Shown here: one piece after another, positions 17,538 to 26,662 of the stretch | Position numbering within the stretch: the first letter of the stretch is position 1 | Layout: every line of letters starts with the position of its first letter | Assembly: GCA_028289345.1 (NCBI GenBank) | Contig: JANQQL010000033.1 | Coordinates: 1,116,001-1,180,000 of the forward strand | Direction: 5' to 3' | Origin: Planctomycetota bacterium | Lineage (GTDB): Bacteria; Planctomycetota; B15-G4; SIAN01 | DNA length: 64,000 bases | Position numbers and translations under genes: made by a program | Notes under the pieces: generated by a model | Databases searched by the model: none | What the model was told of the DNA's origin: nothing | The model's input: only the letters and a program-made list of their open reading frames with translations

Positions 17538-18479
17538 CTACCTTTCCTGGGGCCTGGGATGGACAGGCCCGACCTTTGCTCGACGCAAATCCACCCGGGA
17601 TCCCGGGGGCAATCGGAGGCGCGCCCCCGACACACGAACCACTCGAGTCTGCGAAGACTCCCCACGAAGTTCGAGGGATTCCTCGAAAATGTTCACGTTG
17701 ACGTCATCCGGGACCAACGCCGTCAAGTCGGGGTTGTCGCGGGCACTGACTTCCTGAGCCGGTAGCGCCGGGCCGCGCCCCAGGATGTCGAAGGCAGGAA
17801 GGAACACGTGCTCGCCGGGTTCGAGGGCCAGTTCCTCCCGCAAATACGGACCGGTCAGCGTCATCGGGGAGGGCCCGCTGTTGCGCACCTCGTAGGCCCG
17901 CAACTCCTGCAAGCGCACGCTGACGAGCGAGTCGCCAGCCACCATCTGGTAGCCGCCAGGAAAGCGGATCGTGGCCGCGGAGGCGGAGCCGCGATACAGG
18001 AACACGCGGTCAAGGCGCTCCAAGGTGAAGGCATGGGCCTGGCCCTCGGGTCCGGTATCCAGGCGCAAGATCGCCGGACCATCCAGATTCAGATGAGCGC
18101 CATCCGGGAAGTCGACCAGCACCTTCCCCTTGGAAGAGACGTGGAACTCGTCCCCATCCTGGGCGCTGCGTTCCGCGTCCCAGTACTGCATCACCGAGCG
18201 CTCGCCGTCGATGAACGACTCGACGATGTCACGGACACGGTGCACGTGAATCTCGGCCGGTCCCGAGGGAATCGGATCCACGCCCCCCGAGTGCTCGAAC
18301 AAGGCCTCTGCCACGGACAAGCTTTCGCCCGTTGGCAGCGGGGGGAGCTCCAGCCCCTGATCTTGCTCCTCGAGTCGCTTCAGCAGGTTGTCGAGTGCCG
18401 GACTCTGGGTAGGCGGCGACTCCTGGGGAGCCGTCGGGCCGGCGAACAACCATCCAGTCGTGAGAAGCCATGCAAACAA
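17538..18479 (-). CDS. Secreted protein of unknown function, possibly FecR-like
   Basis: A 313-residue protein starting at TTG with a GGAG box about 9 bases upstream (minus strand). The N-terminus MFAWLLTTGWLFAGPTAPQE is a plausible signal peptide. A low-complexity Pro/Gln/Leu segment precedes a beta-rich region (VSSKGKVLVDFPDGAHLNLD, then GSASAATIRFPGGYQMVAGD) that recalls FecR-type sensor domains, where a surface reads as G-x-V-x-V-x-x-P-x-G. I do not recognise the family with confidence. It is the first gene of the sugar-nucleotide operon, 9 bases before uxs, so it may be a periplasmic accessory or regulator of polysaccharide assembly; that is inference. Confidence 0.6.
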   Translation of the reverse strand: MFAWLLTTGWLFAGPTAPQESPPTQSPALDNLLKRLEEQDQGLELPPLPTGESLSVAEALFEHSGGVDPIPSGPAEIHVHRVRDIVESFIDGERSVMQYWDAERSAQDGDEFHVSSKGKVLVDFPDGAHLNLDGPAILRLDTGPEGQAHAFTLERLDRVFLYRGSASAATIRFPGGYQMVAGDSLVSVRLQELRAYEVRNSGPSPMTLTGPYLREELALEPGEHVFLPAFDILGRGPALPAQEVSARDNPDLTALVPDDVNVNIFEESLELRGESSQTRVVRVSGARLRLPPGSRVDLRRAKVGPVHPRPQER

Positions 18480-18625
18480 GGTGGCGCACTCCGATTCCAG
18501 GCCATGGCAGACCCGCGCCCCCGGGTGTCCACGGGAGGCAGGCCTTCTCGGGCTATCGGTCGAAGCCCGGGAAAAGCTTCAACCCGGCTCGAGGTGTTTG
18601 GTCGCGCGCCTCTGGGCGGTGGAAT

Positions 18626-19969
18626 TTATCCGCTCAGGTGCGCCTCCACGAAAGACGTATCGAACTGGCCCCCGCGGAACGTCTCGTTCCTGACGATTTC
18701 CCGATGGAGCGGAATCGTCGTCTTGATCCCGTCCACGTGGAACTCCCCGAGGGCACACTCCAACCGATTCAGCGCCTCTTCCCGAGTCGCTCCGTGGACG
18801 ACCAGCTTGCCGATCATGGAGTCGTAGTACGGGGGAATCCGGTACCCGGAGTAGACGTGACTATCGAGGCGAACCCGCCGTCCGCCCGGCGCCCGCCACT
18901 CGGTGATCACGCCGGGACTGGGGCGGAAATCGTCGGCGGGGTCCTCGGCGTTGATCCGACACTCGATGGCCGCGCCTTGGATTTTCACGTCCGACTGGGT
19001 GAACCACAGCGGTTCCCCCGCCGCCACGCGGATCTGCGCCTGAACCAAGTCCAACCCCGTAATCTCTTCCGTGACCGGATGCTCGACCTGGATGCGCGCG
19101 TTCATTTCCATGAAGAAGAACTCGCCACTCTTGTCGAGGAGGAACTCCACCGTGCCAGCGTTCTGATAGCCGGACACTTCGCAGAGGCTGCGGGCGGCCT
19201 TCCCCATCTTCGCGCGCAACTTGTCGTCGACTGCCGGAGAGGGGGCCTCTTCCACCAGCTTTTGATGACGGCGCTGGATGGAACAGTCCCGTTCTCCCAG
19301 AGACACCACGTTGCCGTGACGATCGGCGAGAACCTGAACCTCGACGTGGCGAGGGTTCTCGATCAATCGTTCCAGGTACACCGTCGAGTCCCCGAACGCA
19401 GCTTCCGCTTCCGAGCGCGCCGCCAGGTAGGAGTTGACCAAGGAGACGTCATTGCGCGCCACGCGCATGCCGCGTCCGCCACCCCCCGACGCCGCTTTGA
19501 TCATGATCGGATAGCCGATCTTGCGCGCCACCTTGATCGCTTCCCCCTCGGTGTCCACGATTCCCTCACTGCCGGGGATCACTGGCACCTTGGCACTCTG
19601 TGCGATTTCCTTGGCCCGCGACTTGTTCCCGAAGGAAGCAATGGTCTCTGGCTTTGGGCCGATGAACTCGATCTTGCAGGAGCGGCAAACGTCCGCGAAG
19701 TGCTCGTTCTCGGACAGGAATCCGTAGCCGGGGTGGATCGCTTCCACGTCGGCAATTTCGGCCGCACTGATGATGCGGGGGATGTCTAAGTACGAGGAAG
19801 AAGAGCGCGGCGGCCCGATGCAGATCTTGTCATCCGCCAGGTCCAGGTAAGCCGCGTCCTTGTCGCCTTCGGAGTAGACGACCACAGTCTCGATACCCAG
19901 CTCGCGCGCGGCTCGCAGCACCCGAAGTGCAATCTCACCACGGTTGGCAATCAGGATTCGCTTGAACAT
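18626..19969 (-). CDS. accC: Acetyl-CoA carboxylase, biotin carboxylase subunit
   Basis: A 447-residue ATP-grasp enzyme, the usual length. It begins MFKRILIANRGEIALRVLRA and has the family motifs IHPGYGFLSEN, FIGPKPETI, the ATP loop KAASGGGGRGMR, ERDCSIQRRHQKLVEEAPSP, FMEMNARIQVEHPVTEEITG and ECRINAEDP. It carboxylates the biotin on BCCP (the accB gene 11 bases upstream) in fatty-acid synthesis. The accC-accB-efp order is a common arrangement. The transferase subunits accA and accD are not in the window. Confidence 0.97.
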   Translation of the reverse strand: MFKRILIANRGEIALRVLRAARELGIETVVVYSEGDKDAAYLDLADDKICIGPPRSSSSYLDIPRIISAAEIADVEAIHPGYGFLSENEHFADVCRSCKIEFIGPKPETIASFGNKSRAKEIAQSAKVPVIPGSEGIVDTEGEAIKVARKIGYPIMIKAASGGGGRGMRVARNDVSLVNSYLAARSEAEAAFGDSTVYLERLIENPRHVEVQVLADRHGNVVSLGERDCSIQRRHQKLVEEAPSPAVDDKLRAKMGKAARSLCEVSGYQNAGTVEFLLDKSGEFFFMEMNARIQVEHPVTEEITGLDLVQAQIRVAAGEPLWFTQSDVKIQGAAIECRINAEDPADDFRPSPGVITEWRAPGGRRVRLDSHVYSGYRIPPYYDSMIGKLVVHGATREEALNRLECALGEFHVDGIKTTIPLHREIVRNETFRGGQFDTSFVEAHLSG

Positions 19970-19980
19970 GCCTGATCGCC

Positions 19981-20550
19981 TCAGGACTTACGAATCATGA
20001 GGAGCGGCTGCCCGTACTCAACGGCCTCGCCATTCTCGACCAAGATTTCGACCACCTTGCCGGAGGTCTCCGCCTTGATCTCGTTGAACACCTTCATGGC
20101 TTCGATGATGCACAGCCGCGCCCCGGGCTGGATTTCATCGCCAGCGCTCACGTACGGGGCCGCTTCCGGGGACGCCGCCCGATAGAAGGTTCCGACCATC
20201 GGAGAGAGGAACGGCTCCACGTTGGGGTCCGCCGCCTCTCCGCCAGCATCAGCGGGCGCTCCTCCGTCGGCAGCAGGGGCCGCCGGGGCGGGAGCGGCGG
20301 CCATCGCCGGTGCCGCCGGCATGGCCAACGCGGCCGGAGCCACGGCTCCTTGCTTGGACAACTTCAGAGAGTGTCCATCGGGACCGATCTCGAGCTGAAC
20401 CAGATCGTGCTGTTGCATGAGCTTGAGCAACGACTCGAGGCGCTCGACTTCCTGCGAAGACGAATTGGCCTTCTTCCGAGGCTTCGAAGTCGAGGCTTTG
20501 CGCGAACTCGACTTCTTTCGAGCGGCCTTCTTTTTCTTCTTTGCAGCCAT
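19981..20550 (-). CDS. accB: Biotin carboxyl carrier protein of acetyl-CoA carboxylase
   Basis: A 189-residue carrier. The C-terminal lipoyl/biotinyl domain has the acceptor sequence IEAMKVFNEIKAE, in which the Lys is biotinylated, and the thumb region FLSPMVGTFYRAASPEA. Ahead of it lie an Ala/Pro linker (AAPAMAAAPAPAAPAADG) and an acidic Asp/Ala patch. Oddly, the first 30 residues are very basic (MAAKKKKKAARKKSSSRK...), which is not usual for BCCP. A helical segment (EVERLESLLKLMQQHDLVQL) follows as in normal BCCP. The gene sits between efp and accC, 18 and 10 bases away. Confidence 0.95.
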   Translation of the reverse strand: MAAKKKKKAARKKSSSRKASTSKPRKKANSSSQEVERLESLLKLMQQHDLVQLEIGPDGHSLKLSKQGAVAPAALAMPAAPAMAAAPAPAAPAADGGAPADAGGEAADPNVEPFLSPMVGTFYRAASPEAAPYVSAGDEIQPGARLCIIEAMKVFNEIKAETSGKVVEILVENGEAVEYGQPLLMIRKS

Positions 20551-20568
20551 GCCTTCCTGCGCCTTTCC

Positions 20569-21135
20569 TTAACCGACCCGCTCCGAATAGGTCCCTTGAC
20601 GGGTGTCCACGCGAATCGTCTCCCCTTGTGTCACGAACACGGGCACGGGAATGACCGCACCGGTTTCCAGTTTCGCTGGCTTGTTGGTTCCAGCAGCGGT
20701 CTGGCCCTTGATGAAAGGTTCCGTCTCCACGACTTTGAACTCCATGAAGTCGGGAAGGCTGCAAGTCAAAACTTCCCCCTTGTACAGCTTGAACTTACAA
20801 CGAGTGTTGTCTTTCAAGAAGGGAAGCAGAGGTTCCATGATCTCGAGTCCGACCGTGGTCTGATCGTACGTGTCGGTGTCCATGAAGGTGAACATGTCTC
20901 CCTCGCGATAGAGGAATTCCCAGCCCACCTTGTCGATGATGGCTTGTTCGATGCGCGCCTTGGAATCGAAAGTGTGCTCCAAAACCTGACCGGTACGCAC
21001 GTTCTTCAGCTTGGTGCGGACGAACGCGCCCCCCTTGCCAGGCTTCACGAACTGGAAGTCGGCGATGTCGTAGAGCGTGCCATCGAGAATGATGGTCATG
21101 CCGTTCTTGAAGTCATTGGTAGAGATGACCGGCAT
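20569..21135 (-). CDS. efp: Elongation factor P
   Basis: A 188-residue translation factor of normal length, with three beta-barrel domains. It relieves ribosome stalling at polyproline stretches. Residue Lys34 lies in KPGKGGAFVRTKLKN, the loop that reaches the peptidyl-transferase centre; Lys here fits lysyl-type modification by EpmA rather than the Arg or unmodified types. Also visible are TFDSKARIEQA, DGDTYDQTTVGLE-like sequence DTDTYDQTTVGLE and the C-terminal DTRQGTYSERVG. No modification gene (epmA/epmB) is present nearby. It precedes accB by 18 bases. Confidence 0.97.
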   Translation of the reverse strand: MPVISTNDFKNGMTIILDGTLYDIADFQFVKPGKGGAFVRTKLKNVRTGQVLEHTFDSKARIEQAIIDKVGWEFLYREGDMFTFMDTDTYDQTTVGLEIMEPLLPFLKDNTRCKFKLYKGEVLTCSLPDFMEFKVVETEPFIKGQTAAGTNKPAKLETGAVIPVPVFVTQGETIRVDTRQGTYSERVG

Positions 21136-21192
21136 GGATTCCTCCGAGAAGCCGTTTTGCGGGCGGCATTCAAGGCCCGGGTTCAGGGCGTG

Positions 21193-22218
21193 TCAAGCAA
21201 CCCCTCCACCCTGCCGCTGTTGCTCCGCCATTTGAATCGCGTTCAGGGCCGCGCCCTTGCGGAGCTGATCCCCGCTCAAGAAGAACGATAACGCCGAGGG
21301 CTCGGGTTCAAAGCGAAGCCGCCCCACATGAATTCCGTCGATGCCCGATGCCTGGCGAGGAGTCGGGTAGATTCCCCCCTCCAAATCGTCACGAAGCTCC
21401 ACCCCCGGGGCCCCTCGAAGCACCGAGCGGACCTCTTCCAGGGACGGCCGGGCCTCCATTTCCACCATCACCGACTCCGAGTGGGCCCGGAGAACGGGAA
21501 CTCGGACGCAGGTGACCGCAAGGGGCAGGTCCGCAACGCCGAGAATCCGCCGCGCTTCGGCCACCACTTTGTCCTCTTCTCCCGTTTGCCAACCCCCTCC
21601 CGGCTTCTCCAGAGTCGGTCCGATCCTCGGAATCAGATTGAAGGCCAGGGACGACGGAGCCACATCCGCACCTTCGAGGTGGGCCCGGGTGTCTTGCAGC
21701 AGGTCCTCCAAGGCCTGGGCACCCGCTCCCGAGATGGCCTGGTAGGTGGACACGACGACTCGTCGCAGTCCGAATGCCTGGTGCAACGGGTGGAGCGCGA
21801 GCGTCAACAGGATCGTGGTGCAATTCGGGACCGAGGCGTACCGGCAATCCGCGGTCAGCTCCTGCCCATTCACCTCTGGCACAACCAGCGGCACGCTCGG
21901 CTCGAGCCGGAACGCACTGGTGTTGTCGTAGACCCGGGCGCGGCTTCCTTCAAAGCTGGCTCGCAGCTCCCGGCTCAGGGTCGCGCCAGCGGACAGGAAC
22001 ACCACGTCATGGTCGCGGATCGCCTCGGGATCTGCGACTTCTACAGCGACCGAGCGCCCCGCGAAGGACACGGATTTCCCGACGCTCCGCTCGGAGGCGA
22101 AGGCCCGCAGTGCTTTCACGGGAAAGCGGCGCTCTTCCAGAATCTTCAGGATCTCGGAACCGACGATGCCGGTGGCGCCCACCAACGCCACCTCCAGCCC
22201 ATTCGCAGATGCGTTCAC
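21193..22218 (-). CDS. asd: Aspartate-semialdehyde dehydrogenase
   Basis: A 341-residue enzyme. I start it at GTG 22218-22216, in a GTGA overlap with the moaB stop, with AGAGAGG a few bases upstream; the longer open frame would add 33 residues from within moaB. Motifs: VALVGATGIVGSEILKIL (NADP site), FLSAGATLSREL, DNTSAFRLEPSVPLVVPEVN, the active-site Cys in VPNCTTILLTLALHPLH, and RVPVLRAHSESV. It makes aspartate-semialdehyde for lysine, diaminopimelate, threonine and methionine. Its coupling with molybdopterin genes is not functional in any obvious way. Confidence 0.95.
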   Translation of the reverse strand: MNASANGLEVALVGATGIVGSEILKILEERRFPVKALRAFASERSVGKSVSFAGRSVAVEVADPEAIRDHDVVFLSAGATLSRELRASFEGSRARVYDNTSAFRLEPSVPLVVPEVNGQELTADCRYASVPNCTTILLTLALHPLHQAFGLRRVVVSTYQAISGAGAQALEDLLQDTRAHLEGADVAPSSLAFNLIPRIGPTLEKPGGGWQTGEEDKVVAEARRILGVADLPLAVTCVRVPVLRAHSESVMVEMEARPSLEEVRSVLRGAPGVELRDDLEGGIYPTPRQASGIDGIHVGRLRFEPEPSALSFFLSGDQLRKGAALNAIQMAEQQRQGGGVA

Positions 22219-22727
22219 TCGCCTCTCTCTTTGGCTTGTTCCACCTGGCAATCCTGAACCCGGGCATGGAGCACCCCATGGGCATGACGAAAGGTTGGAA
22301 GCACGACTTCCAGGCACTCCACGGCGCCTTTCGGGGAACCGGGAAGGTTCACGATCAAGCAGCTGCCGCGACTTCCGGCGATGGCTCGTGAGAGCATTGC
22401 CATCGGGGTCACGTGCAAGCTCCGCGCGCGCATCGCTTCCGCCATCCCCGGAATCTCTTGATCGAGAACCTCGCGGGTCGCAGCCACCGTCACGTCCCGG
22501 GGACCCAAACCCGTCCCCCCCGAGGTCAGGACCACATCATGGGACTCTGCGAGTCGGCACAACGCGGCTCGAATTCGCTCCCGATCGTCGGGAACCACCT
22601 GCACCTGGTCCAGGTCGTGTCCGGCTTCTTCCAAGCAGTTGCGCAATCGCGGCGCGGTGGAGTCCTCACGGGTCCCCGCCGCCGCTCGGTCCGAACAAAT
22701 GACGACGGCAATTCGCAACGAGGTCAC
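22215..22727 (-). CDS. moaB: Molybdopterin adenylyltransferase-like protein MoaB/MogA
   Basis: A 170-residue MoCF-domain protein starting at GTG 22727-22725 in a GTGA overlap with moaC; GGAGG lies 7 bases ahead. It has RIAVVICSDRAAAGTREDST, LTSGGTGLGPRDVTVAA, EIPGMAEAMRARSLHVTPMA, LSRAIAGSRG and the VNLPGSPKGAVECLEV segment typical of MoaB/MogA. It would adenylate molybdopterin before metal insertion. MoaC lies upstream, asd overlaps downstream. MoaA, MoeA and MobA are not seen here, so the pathway is split over the chromosome. Confidence 0.92.
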   Translation of the reverse strand: MTSLRIAVVICSDRAAAGTREDSTAPRLRNCLEEAGHDLDQVQVVPDDRERIRAALCRLAESHDVVLTSGGTGLGPRDVTVAATREVLDQEIPGMAEAMRARSLHVTPMAMLSRAIAGSRGSCLIVNLPGSPKGAVECLEVVLPTFRHAHGVLHARVQDCQVEQAKERGE

Positions 22728-23224
22728 CGCGATCCCTCCCGGCGGTACTCGCCACTCTTGCCACCCGACTTTTCCAGCAGCACCACCTCTTGGACCGAGG
22801 CCGCTCGATCCACCGCCTTGACCATATCGTACAAAGCCAATGCTCCGGCGCTGGCTCCGGTCATGGCTTCCATCTCGACCCCCGTTCGATCTTCCGCGCC
22901 CACTTCCACCACAATCTCCCAGCGATGATCTTCGCCGGGCGTGACCACCACGTCGATCGCGGTCAAGTGCAGCGGGTGACACAGCGGGATCCACTGCGGG
23001 GTCTGCTTGGCGGCTTGCAGCGCCGCGAGGCGAACCACTTCGAGCGGATTGCCTTTCGGGAGACCGCCCTCCTTCAACAGGCGATCTGCTTGGGCAGAAA
23101 GCTGCACGATCGAGCGAGCCCGCGCCCGTCGGCGCGTGACCGGTTTGTCCGAGACATCGACCATGCGCGCTCGCCCTTCTCGGTCGAGATGAGTGAGTTT
23201 CGGAGGGTTGGTCGAGGAGGTCAT
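22724..23224 (-). CDS. moaC: Cyclic pyranopterin monophosphate synthase
   Basis: A 166-residue enzyme. I choose the ATG giving MTSSTNPPKLTHLDREGRA, which matches the usual family start; the open frame extends 27 residues further without conservation. Motifs are ARMVDVSDKPVTRRRARA, QTPQWIPLCHPLHLT and EMEAMTGASAGALALYDMVK. It converts the MoaA product to cyclic pyranopterin monophosphate, an early step to molybdenum cofactor. It is coupled to moaB downstream. A 272-base region divides it from the divergent S41 protease gene and must hold both promoters. Confidence 0.93.
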   Translation of the reverse strand: MTSSTNPPKLTHLDREGRARMVDVSDKPVTRRRARARSIVQLSAQADRLLKEGGLPKGNPLEVVRLAALQAAKQTPQWIPLCHPLHLTAIDVVVTPGEDHRWEIVVEVGAEDRTGVEMEAMTGASAGALALYDMVKAVDRAASVQEVVLLEKSGGKSGEYRREGSR

Positions 23225-23496
23225 GGGCCGATCCCGCACGAAGAGTTCGCAACGAACTTCCATCAATTCGCCGTTCGATCGTATCCAGAGAGGCATCGGA
23301 CTCAATGAAAGCCACTGGCACCCCAGCCACCGCGAGGCAAAGGGAACAGAGGAAGGACGAGTATCATCTCCGCGCTTTCCGGGCAGAGCCGGTGGCCGAA
23401 CTCCAGCCTGCTGGGAGAACCGGACGATGCTGAAGAGGAGCCGAATTCTCGGATCCCCGACCCCGACACGCCGTCTCGGCGATTGGAGGAGTTTTG

Positions 23497-25845
23497 ATGG
23501 ACCCCCGGACTCTCACCGTCCTCGCATGGACCTTCCTCACCGCCTCTGGATTTGCCCAAGAGGATCCCATTCATCGGATCCTTGCACGCGTTGAGCGTGG
23601 CGGCATCGAGGAAGCCTGGATCCAAGCCCAAGCCCTTGCGGATCTCGGGGAAGAGTTCACCCCCTCGATGCGGGATCAGATGCAGGATGCGGACCCCCTC
23701 GGTCAGCTCACCCTGTCGCGGGCCTTGCTCGAGCTGGAAGAAACCGCCGAAGCCCGGGACGGGCTGCTCGCGTTGATGGAATCGGACGCGGACGAAGAGA
23801 TCCGCAAAGCCGCGGTCGAACTACTCGGTTCTCCGGAGTTCCTGGAGGATTCCACGGTCACCAGTCGTCTGCGCGGCTCCTTGGAAGAGACGTTTGAGCC
23901 GCGGGTGAAGATCCTGCTGGCCAAGTCCCTCTACAAGGTCAGTCCCGGCGACAAGGTGTTCTGCGCTCGCTTGATTGAGCAGTGGCTGCTGTCCGACCGT
24001 CGCGATCTCCGTGTTCTCGGGGCCCTGGCGTTGGCAGAAATTGGTCGCTTCGATCGTGCCACACGAGTCCTTCGTGAGATCGCCTACGACCCAAGTCCGG
24101 AAGGAGCCCTGGCACGCGCCTACCTGGAGATCGCCGACTACCAGCGCGAGCTGCATCGTGAGTACCAGATCGAAGAAGCGGTTCCGGCGATCCAGGACGA
24201 TGCCTTGCGTCTGTTCCAAGAGGTGTACGAGCTGGCCCTGGCCCGACACATTCGCGGCGGCCAGTACTCCAGTCCCGAAGATCGGGAGAAGCTGATCTCG
24301 GCGGCGGCCAACGGCATGCTTTCGGCCCTCGACCCCCACTCCACGTTCTTCACCAACGACCAGCACATCGAGTGGAATCTCGAGCTGCAGCGCGACTACG
24401 GGGGAATCGGCGCGTACGTGGACATTTTGAACAACGTGTTCACCATCACTCGTCCCATCTATGGCGGGCCGGCCTACGCCGCTGGTTTGCGCTCGGGCGA
24501 TCAGATTCACGAAGTCGACAGCTGGTCGACCGAGGGAGTCACCGACATCCAGCAGATCATCCGTCGCTTGAAGGGTCCCCCGGGAACGCCGGTGTCCATC
24601 TCGGTGTATCGCTCGGGTTGGCCCGAGTTGAAGACCTTTGAGATGAATCGCGAGCACATCGTGATTCCTTCGGTGAACTCGGAAATGCTGCCGGGAGACA
24701 TCGGCTACGTCGAAGTGATGACCTTCGGCCGGCAAACCACCGAAGAGTTCGCCGAGACCCTGGTGAAACTTCGCGACCAAGGCGCGCGCGGGCTGATCGT
24801 CGATTTGCGCTTCAACAGCGGCGGATACCTGGAAACCGCGATCGAGACCGTGGGCATCCTGTGCGGCGGTGACAAGCTGGCGGTGGCCACCATGGGAACC
24901 GAAAAGTCAGAAGACCGGGAGTACCGGTCCCACGATCACTTGCCAGGATTCGCGGATGCGAGGCAGCTCCCCTTGGCCGTCCTCATCAACGAGTACAGCG
25001 CCAGCGCCTCAGAGATCCTCGCCGGGAACATCCGACATCACGAGCGGGGCACCATCATCGGCGAGCACAGCTACGGCAAGGGGTCGGTGCAAACCCAGTA
25101 CTGGTTGCCGAGCCAGCCTCAGGAGTCCTTCGAAGACCTGAATCGCAACGGCATCCACGATCCCGGGGAGCCGTACGAGGACCGCAACCAGAACGAGAAA
25201 TGGGACCCGGGACCGTTCGTCAAGGTGACCACGGCGCTCTACTACCTGCCGGGGAACGAGGGGGAACTGGAGAGTCGCAGCGGCAAGGAACACCTGGTCT
25301 CCATCGACCGCCAGTACGACACCGACGGCAAGCTCACCGACCGCGGTGGCATCGCTCCGGACTTCGAAGTCGAGTTCATCGACCGGCTGCGAGGCAAGCA
25401 GGTCGCCGTGAGCCAGTTGTTCCAGAAGAAGACCGACGACGACCGCAACATCTTCGAGCAGTACCTCGACGAGCGGTATCCCCAGCATCAGGAGCTGTTC
25501 GTGCAGCTGTCGATGCACGACAACTTCGACTCCAGCAAGTACCCGGACTTCGACGAGTTCTACGAGTCTCTCGAAACAGAGCTGGACCAGGACGACGTGC
25601 GCTACCTGCTGCGCATCTCATTGCGCAAGAAGATCTCGGACGAGATGGTGCGTCAGAAGAGCTTCCCCTTCCCCGGCAGCTTTGTCTGGGGAGACTTCCA
25701 GGAAGACGCCCAGCTTCAAGCGGCCATCCAGACCGTGCTCAAAGACCTGGAAGAGAAGCCCGAGGACCACTCGGAGTATTCGTTCTTCGACGTCGCCATG
25801 AGCAAGCCCGAGGAAACGACGGACGAGGTCGAAAGCGGAAGCTGA
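23497..25845 (+). CDS. C-terminal processing peptidase, S41 family, with N-terminal repeat domain
   Basis: A 782-residue secreted or periplasmic serine protease. The ATG at 23497 has GGAGGAG 5 bases upstream; the signal peptide is MDPRTLTVLAWTFLTASGFA. Residues about 20-230 form a HEAT/TPR-like helical repeat region (for example DADEEIRKAAVELLGSPEFL). A PDZ domain follows (GGIGAYVDILNNVFTITRP, GGPAYAAGLRSGDQIHEVD). The peptidase core has GLIVDLRFNSGGYLETAIE, the nucleophile Ser in NEYSASASEILAG and the Lys in GEHSYGKGSVQTQ. A Ca-binding-like Asp/Asn-rich insert (DLNRNGIHDPGEPYEDRNQN) lies just after the Lys. The family trims C-termini or clears misassembled proteins; the substrate is unknown. 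Confidence 0.92.
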   Translation: MDPRTLTVLAWTFLTASGFAQEDPIHRILARVERGGIEEAWIQAQALADLGEEFTPSMRDQMQDADPLGQLTLSRALLELEETAEARDGLLALMESDADEEIRKAAVELLGSPEFLEDSTVTSRLRGSLEETFEPRVKILLAKSLYKVSPGDKVFCARLIEQWLLSDRRDLRVLGALALAEIGRFDRATRVLREIAYDPSPEGALARAYLEIADYQRELHREYQIEEAVPAIQDDALRLFQEVYELALARHIRGGQYSSPEDREKLISAAANGMLSALDPHSTFFTNDQHIEWNLELQRDYGGIGAYVDILNNVFTITRPIYGGPAYAAGLRSGDQIHEVDSWSTEGVTDIQQIIRRLKGPPGTPVSISVYRSGWPELKTFEMNREHIVIPSVNSEMLPGDIGYVEVMTFGRQTTEEFAETLVKLRDQGARGLIVDLRFNSGGYLETAIETVGILCGGDKLAVATMGTEKSEDREYRSHDHLPGFADARQLPLAVLINEYSASASEILAGNIRHHERGTIIGEHSYGKGSVQTQYWLPSQPQESFEDLNRNGIHDPGEPYEDRNQNEKWDPGPFVKVTTALYYLPGNEGELESRSGKEHLVSIDRQYDTDGKLTDRGGIAPDFEVEFIDRLRGKQVAVSQLFQKKTDDDRNIFEQYLDERYPQHQELFVQLSMHDNFDSSKYPDFDEFYESLETELDQDDVRYLLRISLRKKISDEMVRQKSFPFPGSFVWGDFQEDAQLQAAIQTVLKDLEEKPEDHSEYSFFDVAMSKPEETTDEVESGS

Positions 25846-26034
25846 CCGGTCAAAACAGGAGATCAGTCAGGAGTCGCACCACGCGAACCGTGGAAGGGTC
25901 AAAGTGGACGACCAGCGACGGGCGGAAAACTCTGATTCACCGCGAAAGGCGGCGGTCGAACCCTGCGCCGTTGGCAGGCAAAGACGTCGACACCTGAACC
26001 TTCGGCACCTGCGACCGGGCGAACGCCGAAACCC

Positions 26035-26442
26035 TCAGCAGTCGTCGTCGGCGTCGAACTCGATGCGCGGCTGATAGCCTTCGTCGAAGGCCTCGCGGAA
26101 GCTGAAGGCGGCGGCGAACTCTTCCTTCTGGTCCGCGTCACTCTGGTTCAGCAGGTCGTTGTCGACCATGCGGAACACGATCTCGCCGAAGTCCTCGGTC
26201 CGGTAGACGCCCCAGCTTTCCAGGACGCAGCGCGCCAGAGGGCCGAACTGTTCCAGGGCCAGATCGCGCAGACCGTCCAGAAGCTCGTGCACCGTGATGT
26301 GGTGGGACGCTAGCAAGCTGCGTCCCGGCCGGTCCCCCACCCAGTCCAAAGCGTCGAAGACGAACTGATAGGCCTCGGGCGCGTAGCGGGAGTCCGCGAG
26401 GGCGATCTCTTCGATCTTGGCTTCCAGCGAAAGTGCAGGCAT
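26035..26442 (-). CDS. Minf_1886 family protein (Planctomycetes/Verrucomicrobia-restricted)
   Basis: A 135-residue protein with no known function. The pattern YAPEAYQFVFDALDW, then SHHITVHELLDGLRDLALEQ, FGPLARCVLESWGVYRTEDF and GEIVFRMVDNDLLNQSDAD is that of the Minf_1886 family (TIGR04138), known from Planctomycetes and Verrucomicrobia. This makes it the best taxonomic marker in the window. The very acidic tail FDADDDC ends in Cys. It stands alone, convergent with the S41 protease gene. Confidence 0.9.
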   Translation of the reverse strand: MPALSLEAKIEEIALADSRYAPEAYQFVFDALDWVGDRPGRSLLASHHITVHELLDGLRDLALEQFGPLARCVLESWGVYRTEDFGEIVFRMVDNDLLNQSDADQKEEFAAAFSFREAFDEGYQPRIEFDADDDC

Positions 26443-26547
26443 GGGCTCGGGCTTTCAGGAACCGATTTCCGATGAGCTGCCGTCATCCGGCAAAAGGTGT
26501 TATCGGATGGGTTCCGGCCGACCCTTATCAGGAAACCTGAATTCCCC

Positions 26548-26576
26548 GGCTCTCTCCCAGGGAAAGAGCCTCTTTT
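26548..26576 (+). terminator. Hairpin with U-rich tail, plus strand
   Basis: An inverted repeat with 11-base arms (26548-26558 and 26560-26570, one G-T pair) is followed on the plus strand by TCTTTT. Its form is that of an intrinsic terminator. No plus-strand gene ends just before it, since the S41 gene stops 700 bases upstream; on the minus strand it follows the RicT-like gene by about 90 bases but lacks a U-tract. It may act in either direction or simply block read-through from antisense transcripts. Confidence 0.45.
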
Positions 26577-26662
26577 GCACCACAAACGACCCACACGGCC
26601 GGGGCCAAGATTTCCCCAAACGGTGGCGCTGCCGGGCAACACCTTGCCAACGGAGTGTTTGT

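Noticed and set aside
18566..18587. CCGGG/CCCGG hairpin downstream of accC
   Set aside because: A 5-base stem with an 11-base loop and no U-tract is too weak to call a terminator.
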